Below, one piece after another: positions 1 to 7,651 of a DNA stretch of 64,000 nt. A program made the position numbers and the translations under genes. The notes beneath the pieces are model-generated. The model was not told the origin of the DNA. It did not search any database and saw nothing but the letters and a program-made list of their open reading frames with translations. Every line of letters starts with the position of its first letter. Positions within the stretch are counted from its first letter, which is position 1. The stretch is from Pseudomonadales bacterium (GTDB lineage Bacteria; Pseudomonadota; Gammaproteobacteria; Pseudomonadales; Halieaceae), in assembly GCA_024234855.1 (NCBI GenBank), contig JACKNN010000001.1:186001-250000 (forward strand), written 5' to 3'.

Positions 1-308
1 GCCTGCAACCGGTTACCCAGCGCCGCGGGGGGCGGGACGCTGACGGACTTGCGCTCCATCAGGAAAAATGCGCAGCGCAAGCCGGCGTCCGCGCTGAGTT
101 TCAGCGCCGCGGCCAGTGCCTGGTAATCCCTGTCCGCCGTGACCAGGACAGCGACAATTTTCGACTGTTCGGCAATCAGCGCCGGCAGTGCCGAGGGATT
201 CGTTGCAATACACGCGTCGAATCCCAAAAACCGTATGCGCGAAGCGGTTTGTTCGGCAGTGTTCTGATCAGAATCAATCACTACAACCGATGAATCTTGA
301 TCTGGCAT
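1..308 (-). CDS. fleQ: FleQ/FlrA-like flagellar master regulator, N-terminal part only
   Basis: The reading frame starts at the ATG at 308, preceded by a GGGGAG ribosome site 8 nt upstream, and runs off the left edge with about 102 codons visible. The visible part is the receiver-like N-terminal domain of FleQ/FlrA regulators: a hydrophobic first strand followed by an acidic DSDQN turn and then RIRFLGF. The family is a sigma-54 activator that turns on mid-class flagellar genes and, in Pseudomonas, binds c-di-GMP. Its AAA+ and DNA-binding domains would lie outside the window. Position next to the fli genes matches the usual order fliC-flaG-fliD-fliS-fliT-fleQ. The assignment rests on context plus the N-terminal domain; another receiver-domain protein is the main alternative. 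Confidence 0.65.
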   Translation of the reverse strand, partial: MPDQDSSVVVIDSDQNTAEQTASRIRFLGFDACIATNPSALPALIAEQSKIVAVLVTADRDYQALAAALKLSADAGLRCAFFLMERKSVSVPPPAALGNRLQ

Positions 309-773
309 CGACAGCTCCCCTCTTTTACACGAACCCTAAAAAGGCGTCTTTTTTTCCTGGCTATTGAGTTAACAGCACATCCGGCGGACTGCCGCCGATG
401 TCAGATCATGTCCGCCAGGCAATGACCTTTTTCAGTTGTCGTAGACCAATTCCGCGGGAGTGTGAGTAGCGATATGAATGGGAAGCCGGGTAATTAGTGC
501 CTTGTTGTAGCCCCGGCGTTCCGATCGAGAGACATGTCGAGAGTTTCCCTTGCCCCGGGAAAACCATCGTGTCCAATTTCGCTCGAACGGCCCAAGTGTC
601 GAAGCGAATCTTGAACATTAATCCAACCCCCCTAGGAATAGATCATTTTGTGTCAAGCCCTTTCTGGCGAAATGGCGAAATACACATGGGGGCAACCATA
701 AACTATCCGGGGTTTTTCCGAATCCGTATTTCTACGTATCCACTGCCTAGTAATAATACGTATACGAAGCGCT
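309..773. other. Intergenic region upstream of fleQ
   Basis: About 465 bases lie between the response-regulator stop and the fleQ start. I see no convincing gene; a 70-codon frame at 406-618 lacks family features and good coding character. The stretch holds a stable hairpin at 377-401 (a 10-bp stem with one bulged base) about 70 nt before the fleQ start, and the 10-bp palindrome GAAGCGCTTC just past the regulator stop. No strong promoter is recognisable, although fleQ would be expected to have one here. Confidence 0.5.
377..401 (-). promoter_or_regulatory. Hairpin in the upstream region of fleQ
   Basis: ACATC plus GGCGG pairs with CCGCC plus GATGT around a four-base loop, with a single bulged C. 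It is not followed by a T tract in the fleQ direction, so it is not a typical terminator. It could be a leader structure or a dyad for a DNA-binding protein. Confidence 0.35.
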
Positions 774-1400
774 TCAGTTGCGGGCGAGCAGTACCAACTG
801 AACGAGGTCGGCGACCGAATCGACCTGGATTTTTTCGAAGACTTTTTTGCGGTGAATCTCCACGGTGCGACTGCTGATTCCCAGTATCTGGGCGATAGCC
901 TTGTTGGGCTTGCCCTGGAACAGCCACTCCATGACCTCGTATTCGCGGGGGGTCAATTGCGCCATCCGCTGCCGCGCTTCGAGGCCCTCCAGGTGTTTTT
1001 GCTGATTCTTCCGATCCAGTTCCAGGGCCTCGGTGACGCAACTCAGCATGCGCCTGGGCTCTACCGGTTTTTCCAGGAAATCCAGCGCGCCGCCCTTGAG
1101 CGCCCTGACGGCGATCGAGACATCGCCGGCGCCCGTGAGAAAAATTACGGGTGCCTTATTGCCGTGCGCCGCGAGAACTTCCTGCAGTTCAATACCGTTC
1201 ATGCCGGGCATCAAATTGTCGAGCACCAGGCAACCGCGGAGATTCGGGTCGTAAGCCAGCAGGAACTCTTCAGCCGATGCATAGGTTTCGACCGGGAGAT
1301 TCGCGGCGTTGAACACTTCTTCCAACAGAATGCGAATGACGATGTCGTCATCGACAACATAGACTTTCTGTTCCGGAATAGATGTTGGCCCTGATAACAT
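774..1400 (-). CDS. Orphan FixJ/NarL-type response regulator
   Basis: A 208-residue two-domain response regulator. The receiver domain (about 12-125) shows the acidic cluster VVDDD, the phosphoacceptor Asp61 in LDNLMPG, the conserved Thr in FLTG and the Lys in EKP. The C-terminal LuxR-type helix-turn-helix (about 145-205) starts with TPREYEV and contains SSRTVEIHRKKV. This arrangement is typical of FixJ/TodT-like transcription factors activated by a histidine kinase. The ATG at 1400 is preferred over an upstream TTG at 1451 because AGGGA lies 7 nt before it. No kinase gene is adjacent, so it is an orphan within the visible DNA. It sits between fliT/PilZ and fleQ, where a flagellar or surface-related role is possible but unproven. 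Confidence 0.85.
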   Translation of the reverse strand: MLSGPTSIPEQKVYVVDDDIVIRILLEEVFNAANLPVETYASAEEFLLAYDPNLRGCLVLDNLMPGMNGIELQEVLAAHGNKAPVIFLTGAGDVSIAVRALKGGALDFLEKPVEPRRMLSCVTEALELDRKNQQKHLEGLEARQRMAQLTPREYEVMEWLFQGKPNKAIAQILGISSRTVEIHRKKVFEKIQVDSVADLVQLVLLARN

Positions 1401-1703
1401 CCGTGAATCCCTGCTCTGCGGGGTATAAGTAGTATTACTTATGGCGCCCAACGTGGCCCCACCTGCACTAAAAACCTATACATATTCGCCCAATATATCA
1501 ATTCCCGTCGACATGAATTTCGCAGTGGCGGCGCCATGGCGCTACCACCGGCTGATTAAACTGAGGCCCGCTTGATCTGGCTCAAGATTACTCCGTCTGC
1601 GTCCGAAATGACTGATCCGCGATGACGGGCCATCTTAGCAAGTGGTGGGAGTCGGAAACAGCTTTACGAGGGTGGGTATGCTAAATAATTGGCGGGCACC
1701 CGG
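1401..1703. other. Intergenic region between the response regulator and the PilZ-like gene
   Basis: About 300 bases with no supportable gene. It must hold the response-regulator promoter and the end of the fliD operon. No intrinsic terminator with a clear T tract is visible after the PilZ-like stop at 1704, and only weak -35/-10 candidates are seen near 1470-1500. Confidence 0.4.
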
Positions 1704-2273
1704 CTAGGCAACCGGATTTTTTGACTTCCCGAATGCGACCGCGCGCCGGTGGTGCCGGAAGATCAGCTTGTCGAGCCAACTCTGCGCCGAGCCGGCCAGC
1801 CCCAGGAAACTGACTCGGGCACAACCGGCCTCATACTCTTGCCCGGTGCTGATCACCTTGCCGTAAAAGCACAGGGGTTTTGGCGTACCGTGCTGAATAT
1901 AAACCTGCACAAACACGACCGCCCCGGGTTCGGGCACCCTGGGGCTGGACCATGAGATCTCACCGGAGGAAATCGTCACCAGCGAGCGCTCGGGAATATC
2001 CAGCTGCTTGTAGATGAGTTGGCTCACCAGATCCAGCAACAGGTTGATCTTGAGATCGAGCCTGGCAATTTCCTGTGATATGCCCACGCCGTCCTCGGCC
2101 GGCTCGGGCGCAAACGCGCCAATGGCAGACACCGCCCGCAGGAAAGCCTCATTGGATTCGTTGACCAGCGCCAGCCGGGCGTCGTCCGGATAATCCGCCA
2201 CCGGCCGCCAGTCTATGGAGATATTGTCGGTGAAGTTGAGCCCGGCCTTCGGTGTTTCGCTTTCGGCTGACAT
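1704..2273 (-). CDS. PilZ-like protein at the end of the fliD operon
   Basis: A 189-residue soluble protein with no signal peptide. The N-terminal half is helical, with a leucine-rich segment around residues 70-95 (LDLKINLLLDLV). The C-terminal half has the alternating pattern of a PilZ-type beta barrel, with ISSGEISWSS followed by PGAVVFVQVYI and a GKVIS strand. The canonical arginine motif (RxxxR) for c-di-GMP binding is not evident, so it may be a non-binding or divergent PilZ protein. Similar proteins often follow fliT in this group of bacteria. It lies 75 bp downstream of fliT on the same strand and is preceded by AGGAGGG. A c-di-GMP-linked control of filament assembly is an inference. 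Confidence 0.6.
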   Translation of the reverse strand: MSAESETPKAGLNFTDNISIDWRPVADYPDDARLALVNESNEAFLRAVSAIGAFAPEPAEDGVGISQEIARLDLKINLLLDLVSQLIYKQLDIPERSLVTISSGEISWSSPRVPEPGAVVFVQVYIQHGTPKPLCFYGKVISTGQEYEAGCARVSFLGLAGSAQSWLDKLIFRHHRRAVAFGKSKNPVA

Positions 2274-2348
2274 CGCTGCTCGCCCTCCTGTCGGGTATAC
2301 CGGCAGTCTGTCAGAGATGGCCGGCGTTAATCAACCGGGGCGGCGAGG

Positions 2349-2723
2349 CTAGGAGATAACCCGGAGCCCAGCGTCGACTGCCTGGTAACTATCCACGGCA
2401 TGCTGGCCGCGGGTATGCTCGCGCGCCAGCATCATTACCTCGGTGCGGGCGATTTTCAGCTTCGCCATCAATTCCTCGTTGAGATGCAACAAGGCCGCCA
2501 TGGCCTGGGCAACCAGTTCGACATCCGCCGCGGGTACGGGGTCGCTAAAACACGCCGCCAGATCCTCGCGCCGTTCCAGCTCCCGTTTCGCCACCTGCTC
2601 CCATTCGCCATTGCCGGCATCGACCAGCATCTGCCGGGTCATCGTCAACACCGACGCCAGGCGCCGACACTGTTCAACTTGAGCAGATATCTGCTGTTCG
2701 GGCTTGAGGGCGACCATAATCAT
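2349..2723 (-). CDS. fliT: FliT-like flagellar chaperone
   Basis: A 124-residue, mostly helical cytoplasmic protein directly after the second fliS. Its ATG overlaps the fliS stop as ATGA, a sign of translational coupling; a second ATG two codons later is also possible. Family knowledge: FliT binds the filament cap protein FliD and keeps it export-ready, and in some bacteria it also restrains the flagellar master regulator. The residues seen (a charged helix with WEQVAKRELERREDL in the first half, then an LNEELMAKLK helix) fit the short helical FliT fold, but sequence conservation in this family is poor. The name therefore rests mainly on size and on the fliD-fliS-fliT order. Confidence 0.65.
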   Translation of the reverse strand: MIMVALKPEQQISAQVEQCRRLASVLTMTRQMLVDAGNGEWEQVAKRELERREDLAACFSDPVPAADVELVAQAMAALLHLNEELMAKLKIARTEVMMLAREHTRGQHAVDSYQAVDAGLRVIS

Positions 2724-3112
2724 ACCAACCTCATGTCACGCGGCAGCGGCTGCCGGCCTGATTTAAGTTCTTCGAGCATCTCGCTGACTTCATCCAGCAG
2801 CATGGTATCGCCCAGCACATTTGCCTCCACCAGCAGACGCTCTATGTAGTCATACAGAAACGACAGGTTGTAGGCCACATCGCCGCCCTGTTCAAAATCC
2901 AGGCTTTCACGTATGCCGTCGATAATGGCTATGGCGCTGCCGAGCAACTCACCCTTGAATTTCAGGTTCCTGTATTCAATAGCGTCTTTCGCCTCAGCCA
3001 CTTTTTCCAGAATACGGTCAAATAACAGGGCAACCATCTCGTGGGAGGATTGATCTGCCTCGCCCGCTCCCGGGTTCCCATTTCTACCGTGACTTAGTAC
3101 CGACTGATTCAT
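2720..3112 (-). CDS. fliS: Second FliS-type flagellin chaperone
   Basis: A 130-residue four-helix protein paralogous to the gene just upstream. Starting at the ATG at 3112, it aligns without gaps to the first copy over its whole length: MNQ starts, a shared KGE.L..AIAIID block, and the LYDY / LYDYIE helix near residue 90. Both copies have exactly 130 codons. This decides the start against GTG 3175 and ATG 3142; a GAGG site 7-8 nt upstream supports it. FliS binds the C-terminus of flagellin and prevents early polymerisation. Tandem copies may divide work between flagellin and another client, or one may be redundant. It is separated by 65 bp from the first copy and overlaps fliT by 4 bp. Confidence 0.85.
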   Translation of the reverse strand: MNQSVLSHGRNGNPGAGEADQSSHEMVALLFDRILEKVAEAKDAIEYRNLKFKGELLGSAIAIIDGIRESLDFEQGGDVAYNLSFLYDYIERLLVEANVLGDTMLLDEVSEMLEELKSGRQPLPRDMRLV

Positions 3113-3177
3113 CCCCAACCTCACATCCACTTGCTCTTGCATATCGTGAACCGCATACACGCGCGACAGGCCCACGC

Positions 3178-3570
3178 TCAGAACCGCCTTGCGTCGACCG
3201 GGATTGACTCCCAGCCAGCTCGCACTTCCGCCAACAGCGAACTGACTTCGTCGAGTATATTCGCATCAGATGCGAGGTTTGCCTGCACCAGCTGGCTTTC
3301 CATATAGTCGTATAACATCGCCAGATTCTTTGAGATTTCACCGCCACGCGCGTGATCCAGGCTGGCCCGCAGGTTATCTATAATGGCGATGGCGTTACAC
3401 AACATCTCGCCTTTGCGGGCGACCTCCCCACGCAGAATCGACCCTTTGGCTGAAGCAATCCGATCCTGGGCGCCCGTTATCAGCATCAGGATCAGTTGGT
3501 GCGGGCTTGCATCGATCACACCGCCCTGGACACCCGTATTCCTGTAGAGATTTAATGCAGCCTGGTTCAT
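3178..3570 (-). CDS. fliS: FliS flagellin export chaperone
   Basis: A 130-residue helical protein with the typical FliS start: a short Tyr-containing N-terminal helix (LNLYRNTG), ASPHQLILML, a helix with IASAKGSI, KGEMLCNAIAIIDNLRASLD, and GGEISKNLAMLYDYM. Family role: cytoplasmic chaperone that clamps the disordered C-terminal region of flagellin until export through the flagellar type III apparatus. It starts 21 bp after fliD, so it belongs to the fliD operon transcribed from the sigma-54 site at 5704-5720. It is the more canonical of the two tandem copies because it keeps the ASPHQL segment, which is degenerate in the other. Confidence 0.92.
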   Translation of the reverse strand: MNQAALNLYRNTGVQGGVIDASPHQLILMLITGAQDRIASAKGSILRGEVARKGEMLCNAIAIIDNLRASLDHARGGEISKNLAMLYDYMESQLVQANLASDANILDEVSSLLAEVRAGWESIPVDARRF

Positions 3571-3591
3571 ATCCTACCCCCTACGAGTTAT

Positions 3592-5631
3592 TCATTTGTT
3601 GCCGAGCAAAGACCCGGCTTTCGGCAAGGCCGCCAGCTGCTGGGTCAGGAAGTCACTGGTTGTACTGAGTTGTGACAGCAGCGTGTCGAGCGCGTTGAAC
3701 TTGGCGCGATAGCGAATCTCAAGCGCCTCGATTCTGCGATCCAACACCTCTCGCTTATCGCTGATATCCTCCACCCGGCCCTGGATGCCGTCGGTACGGG
3801 ACGCCAGCACACCATCCGGCTCTAAATAGCCGCTGATCAATTCATTGAGCTGGAAGGCGATGCCCCGCGAAAACTCCACATGGCCCCTGCTGCCGGTGAG
3901 AGCGCCTTCGATCAACAACTGCAGGCCCTCGCTGCCGGAACCGACGCCGCCGGTCAACAATTGTCCTCTACCGGTCGCGGTCGCGCCGCCGATGGTCCCG
4001 GCCACATCCAATCCCGTGGTCCCCACTCCCGTTGCAAGGCCCAGCTCGGCGGTGGTGGCGGTATCGACCGAAGTGATCTCAACTGTGGAAGCGGAACCAT
4101 ACTGGCTCGATGTGATTTCCAGGTGATCACCGTTGAATACCACCGATACGGCTATCCCCGCCGCGGCCAGCGCGCTGTCACCATTGATTCGGGACTGTAT
4201 CTCCGCCGCCAGGGCATCGCCGTTGGCGTAGTTGCCCTGGGTCAGGGAAATACTCGCGCTATCAACACCATTTACTTTGATCGAGAAGTTGTCATTGTCG
4301 GCGTCGATATCAAGTGGAAACGCCGCTACCGCACCCAGCAGTTGCCCCTTGCTGGCCAGCTGGCTGACATTGACCAGGTAGCTGCCGACTGCAGTTTTGT
4401 CGCTGGCTGAAACGTACGAAATGCTGCTGTCACCGGGGAAACCCACCTGCGCAAACAGGCCGGCAATCTGGTCGAAATTTTCCACCAGGATTTTATCCAG
4501 GCGGACGCTATCCAGCTTGAGATTGCCATTACTTTCCGTTGTAATGCCAATTTCGCTGAGACTGCTGAAAGGCCCGTTGAATCCGGCTACCGCATTGGAC
4601 AGGGTCTGGCGCAGCTGGCTGGCAATCGAGCGTGCTGAAAAATCACCCTGCAATGGGCTCGCCGAACGCGTTTCGGCATTGTATGCCGTCAACGAGTTCA
4701 TGGTTTGATTAAAGCTGTTGTAGCCAGCGATAAGATTACTTATGGCAGTCTTTACACTGTCGCGATTCTCGGCGATGGTCAGTGTCACCGGCGCTGTCCC
4801 GGTCAGTTCCTTGAGCGTGATAGTGACGCCATCGATCGCGTTCCTGGCCTGGTTTTCCGCGCTGCTGATACCGAGGCCATTAATACTGAACAGGGCATCC
4901 TGGGCCGCCACGGTCTGGCCCATGTTGGCGGCACCACTGTTGAAGGCCAGCGCTGACAGACCGGCGGCGTCAACGTGATTGCCATCGCCGGTATCATCAA
5001 CCGTTATTTCCAGGCTGTTGGCGGCACCAGTCTGGGCGGAGCTGAGCAGCAGGCGATAACCGCTGCCGTCGTTGACAATTGCCGCTTTTACCCCGATATC
5101 GGCCTCGTTTATCGCATCGCGCACACCCGCAAGGGTGTTGTTCCCGGCGTCGATGGCGATGGTGGCGACCCCGCGTCCGGCATTCACTGTGAAACCGTTG
5201 TAGCTTTGCGGTCCCGGGTCGGCCGGCGTGTAATCGGTCGTACCGAAACGGAAAGTCAGTGTGCCCGTGCCCACAGCGTCCGTGGTCGCAGCAAAACTGC
5301 CGCTGGCCAGTGAATGCGCCCGGGCCAGCTGGCTGACAGCCAGCTCATAGCTGCCGGCCGTTGCCTTGCTGCCAGCGCTGACACCGACCTGCTCGCTATT
5401 ACTGGAAGTGGCCGTGTACTGGCCAAACTTTGCAAGATTAGTCAGGTCCGCCAGGCTGTTTTGAAACCCTGCAAGCGCACCTTTGAACGCGCCAAAAGCG
5501 GATAACTCAGCTGTCAGCCGTGACTCCTGCCTGGTCAGCCGGCTATCGGTGGGGGCACGCTCGGCAGCAACCAGCTGGGTAACCAGGCTTTCGATATCGA
5601 GCCCCGAGCCTATACCTGTCGCTGTTAACAT
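3592..5631 (-). CDS. fliD: Flagellar filament cap protein FliD (HAP2)
   Basis: A 679-residue filament cap. The N-terminal coil domain begins GIGSGLDIESLVTQLV, a FliD signature, and the C-terminal coiled coil includes LDRRIEALEIRYRAKFNALD and TTSDFLTQQLAAL, the region that contacts growing flagellin. Two similar LAVSQLARA / LVNVSQLASKG segments in the middle fit the repeated beta domains of FliD. It is longer than the usual 450-500 residues, from enlarged variable middle domains. Function: a secreted oligomeric cap at the filament tip guiding flagellin insertion. First gene of the fliD-fliS-fliS-fliT-PilZ set, with a sigma-54 promoter upstream. Confidence 0.95.
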   Translation of the reverse strand: MLTATGIGSGLDIESLVTQLVAAERAPTDSRLTRQESRLTAELSAFGAFKGALAGFQNSLADLTNLAKFGQYTATSSNSEQVGVSAGSKATAGSYELAVSQLARAHSLASGSFAATTDAVGTGTLTFRFGTTDYTPADPGPQSYNGFTVNAGRGVATIAIDAGNNTLAGVRDAINEADIGVKAAIVNDGSGYRLLLSSAQTGAANSLEITVDDTGDGNHVDAAGLSALAFNSGAANMGQTVAAQDALFSINGLGISSAENQARNAIDGVTITLKELTGTAPVTLTIAENRDSVKTAISNLIAGYNSFNQTMNSLTAYNAETRSASPLQGDFSARSIASQLRQTLSNAVAGFNGPFSSLSEIGITTESNGNLKLDSVRLDKILVENFDQIAGLFAQVGFPGDSSISYVSASDKTAVGSYLVNVSQLASKGQLLGAVAAFPLDIDADNDNFSIKVNGVDSASISLTQGNYANGDALAAEIQSRINGDSALAAAGIAVSVVFNGDHLEITSSQYGSASTVEITSVDTATTAELGLATGVGTTGLDVAGTIGGATATGRGQLLTGGVGSGSEGLQLLIEGALTGSRGHVEFSRGIAFQLNELISGYLEPDGVLASRTDGIQGRVEDISDKREVLDRRIEALEIRYRAKFNALDTLLSQLSTTSDFLTQQLAALPKAGSLLGNK

Positions 5632-5703
5632 TTATTTCCCCCGATCCAAAGTTATGCGGCGTTCGACTACAAGAAGCTGGCACTCAGCGTTAGCGTTAAC
5701 AAA

Positions 5704-5720
5704 TGCAATGTTGATGCCAC
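5704..5720 (-). promoter_or_regulatory. Sigma-54 promoter for fliD
   Basis: Read on the minus strand, TGGCATC and TTGCA are arranged so that the invariant GG and GC are exactly 10 nt apart, the sigma-54 (RpoN) spacing. The -24 box has two mismatches to TGGCACG; the -12 box is perfect. It lies about 75 nt before the fliD start. FleQ/FlrA-driven sigma-54 control of fliD is known in polar-flagellum bacteria. Confidence 0.65.
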
Positions 5721-5745
5721 ATTGGTCATGCTGACCCAACTATTA

Positions 5746-6129
5746 CTACCCCCTGCCATCCAACAACAAGCCGCTCAAGGTATCCGGCGCGGACGCCGCG
5801 AGATATTCGGCAATAGCGATTACCTCCTCGGTCGGGATTTGTCGCACTACTTGGTTGGTGCTGGCATCCAGCACCGTAATAACGGCATTACTGGTATTTT
5901 CATCCACCTGGAACTGCAGCTGCCTCAACAGGATCGGCGCATGTTCCTGAATTTTGCGAAGCGCCCTGGCAACATCGTTGCCGGCTACTTCAGTTTGCGC
6001 TGATTGCGGTAAGACATTGCCGCCTGCAGACGCATGTTGCCGCTCACCGGCAGCGTGTGAATCGACTGACTTGCCCGGATATACAGCGTGAGTAAGCGTA
6101 TTTTGATTCGTGATGACTGAAATCGACAT
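5746..6129 (-). CDS. flaG: FlaG family protein
   Basis: A 127-residue protein with a low-complexity N-terminal half and a conserved C-terminal FlaG domain: a charged helix, then LQFQVDENTSNAVITVLD and VVRQIPTEEVIAIAEYL. Loss of flaG alters filament length in Pseudomonas, Vibrio and Campylobacter, but the molecular role is not settled. The ATG at 6129 is chosen over a GTG at 6153 because GGAGGG lies 8 nt upstream. It sits between fliC and fliD. The fliC terminator is 60 bp upstream, so it is expressed by readthrough or from a weak promoter that I cannot identify. Confidence 0.88.
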   Translation of the reverse strand: MSISVITNQNTLTHAVYPGKSVDSHAAGERQHASAGGNVLPQSAQTEVAGNDVARALRKIQEHAPILLRQLQFQVDENTSNAVITVLDASTNQVVRQIPTEEVIAIAEYLAASAPDTLSGLLLDGRG

Positions 6130-6190
6130 CTCACTACCCTCCACCTGCAACACCCTTTCATCCTTAAAACATTGTTACTGCCAATCTGGG

Positions 6191-6216
6191 GAAAAAGGGG
6201 GCGATAGTCGCCCCCT
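6191..6216 (-). terminator. Intrinsic terminator of fliC
   Basis: On the minus strand a perfect 9-bp stem (AGGGGGCGA pairing with TCGCCCCCT) with a three-base loop is followed at once by a run of five T. It lies about 30 nt beyond the fliC stop codon. A strong terminator fits a very highly expressed single gene. Confidence 0.92.
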
Positions 6217-6246
6217 GTACTGCTCAGGATCCAACCGTTCCCCGGC

Positions 6247-7392
6247 TTACTGCAGCAGCGCGAGCACGTTCTGCGGAGCGGAGTTGGCCTGGGACAACAT
6301 TGCCGTACCGGCCTGCTGCAGAATCTGCGCACGGGTCAGGTTGGCGGTTTCTGCCGCGAAATCTGCGTCCACAATCCGCGAACGGGAAGCTGACTGGTTT
6401 TCGGCGGCCGTTTGGGCACTTGTCACTACTGATTCAAAGCGGTTTTGAATCGCACCCAGATTAGCCCGTGCAGAGTTAATCGATGTCAATGAACTATCGA
6501 TCAGGTTAATCGCCAGCTGGGAGTTGGTGAAAGAACTCACACTCAAAGTATCAATACCCGTTGCGGTTGTGGTGGTGGCGTTCTCGGCCGCCGTAAACCC
6601 CGTGGTAGTCGCCGCTAAAGCTGCGCCAGTGAAAGCGATATTCGACCCGCTGGTCAGGGTGATTTCGCCCGTTGAATTGTTGAACGTCGCACCCACACCG
6701 CTTTGCGATGAAACATTATTGATCGCATTTACCAGCTGCCCGGCCCGTTCCAGGGCACTGCCAGCCGAGGCAACTGCGCCAATATCGACGCCATTTACCA
6801 GCATATCGCCAGCGCTGAGAGCGGTGGCAAACCCGGTCAGGCCGGTGGCAAAAACAGATGTACTGGCCTGAGTGACAGAACCCAGCGCCGCCGTATTCGC
6901 GTCAGTCGTGGACGCCACGGTAATTGTTTCGCCGGCGTTTGCACCGACCTGGAACACCGCGCCGGAGAAGCTGCCGTCCAGCAATTTCACGCCATTAAAC
7001 TGGGTTTGGTTGGCCACCCGGTCAATTTCCTGCAGCAACTGCGAAACTTCCGTCTGCAATGCATCCCGGTCTGTCTGGGAGTTGGTGGCGTTGGAAGACT
7101 GTACCGCGAGCTCACGGATACGCTGCAGGTTGTTGGTAACTTCACTCAACGCGCCCTCAGCCGTTTGCGCCAGGGAAATGCCGTCACTGGCATTTCGTGC
7201 CGCCTGGTTGAGGCCGCGGATCTGGGACGAAAACCGCTCGGAGATCGCCAGACCAGCCGCGTCGTCCTTGGCGCTGTTGATGCGCAGACCTGACGACAGG
7301 CGCTGCAGTGAAGTGTTGAGTGCGCCTTGCGAACTGTTCAGATTGCGCTGCGCATTGAGTGAAGCGATATTGGTATTGATTACTTGTGCCAT
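6247..7392 (-). CDS. fliC: Flagellin
   Basis: A 381-residue flagellin. The N-terminal D0/D1 region shows MAQVINTNIASLNAQRNL, RLSSGLRINSAKDDAAGLAI and LQRIRELAVQ. The last is the stretch that in other species contacts TLR5 and packs filament subunits. The C-terminal D0 shows LTRAQILQQAGTAMLSQAN and ends in LLQ, the part held by FliS. The central domain is short (about residues 170-290), Thr/Ala/Ser rich and without a large variable insert. It is transcribed alone from a sigma-28 promoter and ends at a strong terminator. Only one flagellin gene is visible in the window. Confidence 0.97.
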   Translation of the reverse strand: MAQVINTNIASLNAQRNLNSSQGALNTSLQRLSSGLRINSAKDDAAGLAISERFSSQIRGLNQAARNASDGISLAQTAEGALSEVTNNLQRIRELAVQSSNATNSQTDRDALQTEVSQLLQEIDRVANQTQFNGVKLLDGSFSGAVFQVGANAGETITVASTTDANTAALGSVTQASTSVFATGLTGFATALSAGDMLVNGVDIGAVASAGSALERAGQLVNAINNVSSQSGVGATFNNSTGEITLTSGSNIAFTGAALAATTTGFTAAENATTTTATGIDTLSVSSFTNSQLAINLIDSSLTSINSARANLGAIQNRFESVVTSAQTAAENQSASRSRIVDADFAAETANLTRAQILQQAGTAMLSQANSAPQNVLALLQ

Positions 7393-7504
7393 TGGGTTAT
7401 CCCTCTAGGTTTCACCGTTCTGCCAGCGTTGATCAGTTTTAACGGCTTTAATTTTTCCTGTTGATCTTGTCTGTCGGTTTTATTCACTGCTGCCGACACC
7501 CGAT

Positions 7505-7531
7505 TTGTCGACAGCGCGAGGGAAAACTTTA
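7505..7531 (-). promoter_or_regulatory. Sigma-28 (FliA) promoter of fliC
   Basis: On the minus strand a perfect TAAAGTTT -35 box is followed by an 11-nt spacer and GTCGACAA, close to the GCCGATAA consensus. It lies about 115 nt upstream of fliC. This is the classical late-flagellar promoter. Confidence 0.9.
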
Positions 7532-7604
7532 GGGGAATTTCAGGTTTTAAAGGCTAAAGGAGTGATTTATGGGAAAAAGTAGCAACAAAGGGGGTTATTG
7601 AGCG

Positions 7605-7642
7605 GGGAAAAACTGCTTTGCCGGCCCGATCACAAAGGCCGG
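7605..7642 (-). terminator. Possible terminator after flgL
   Basis: On the minus strand CCGGCC pairs with GGCCGG around a 10-nt loop, followed about nine bases later by a run of five T. The distance to the T run makes it weaker than the fliC terminator. Confidence 0.4.
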
Positions 7643-7651
7643 GTCGGTACA

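Noticed and set aside
406..618. 70-codon frame on the minus strand upstream of fleQ
   Set aside because: No family features, no ribosome site and it crosses a region expected to hold the fleQ promoter.
3113..3175. Longer N-terminus for the second fliS (GTG 3175 or ATG 3142)
   Set aside because: The paralogue aligns from the ATG at 3112 with equal total length, and the extra residues have no counterpart.
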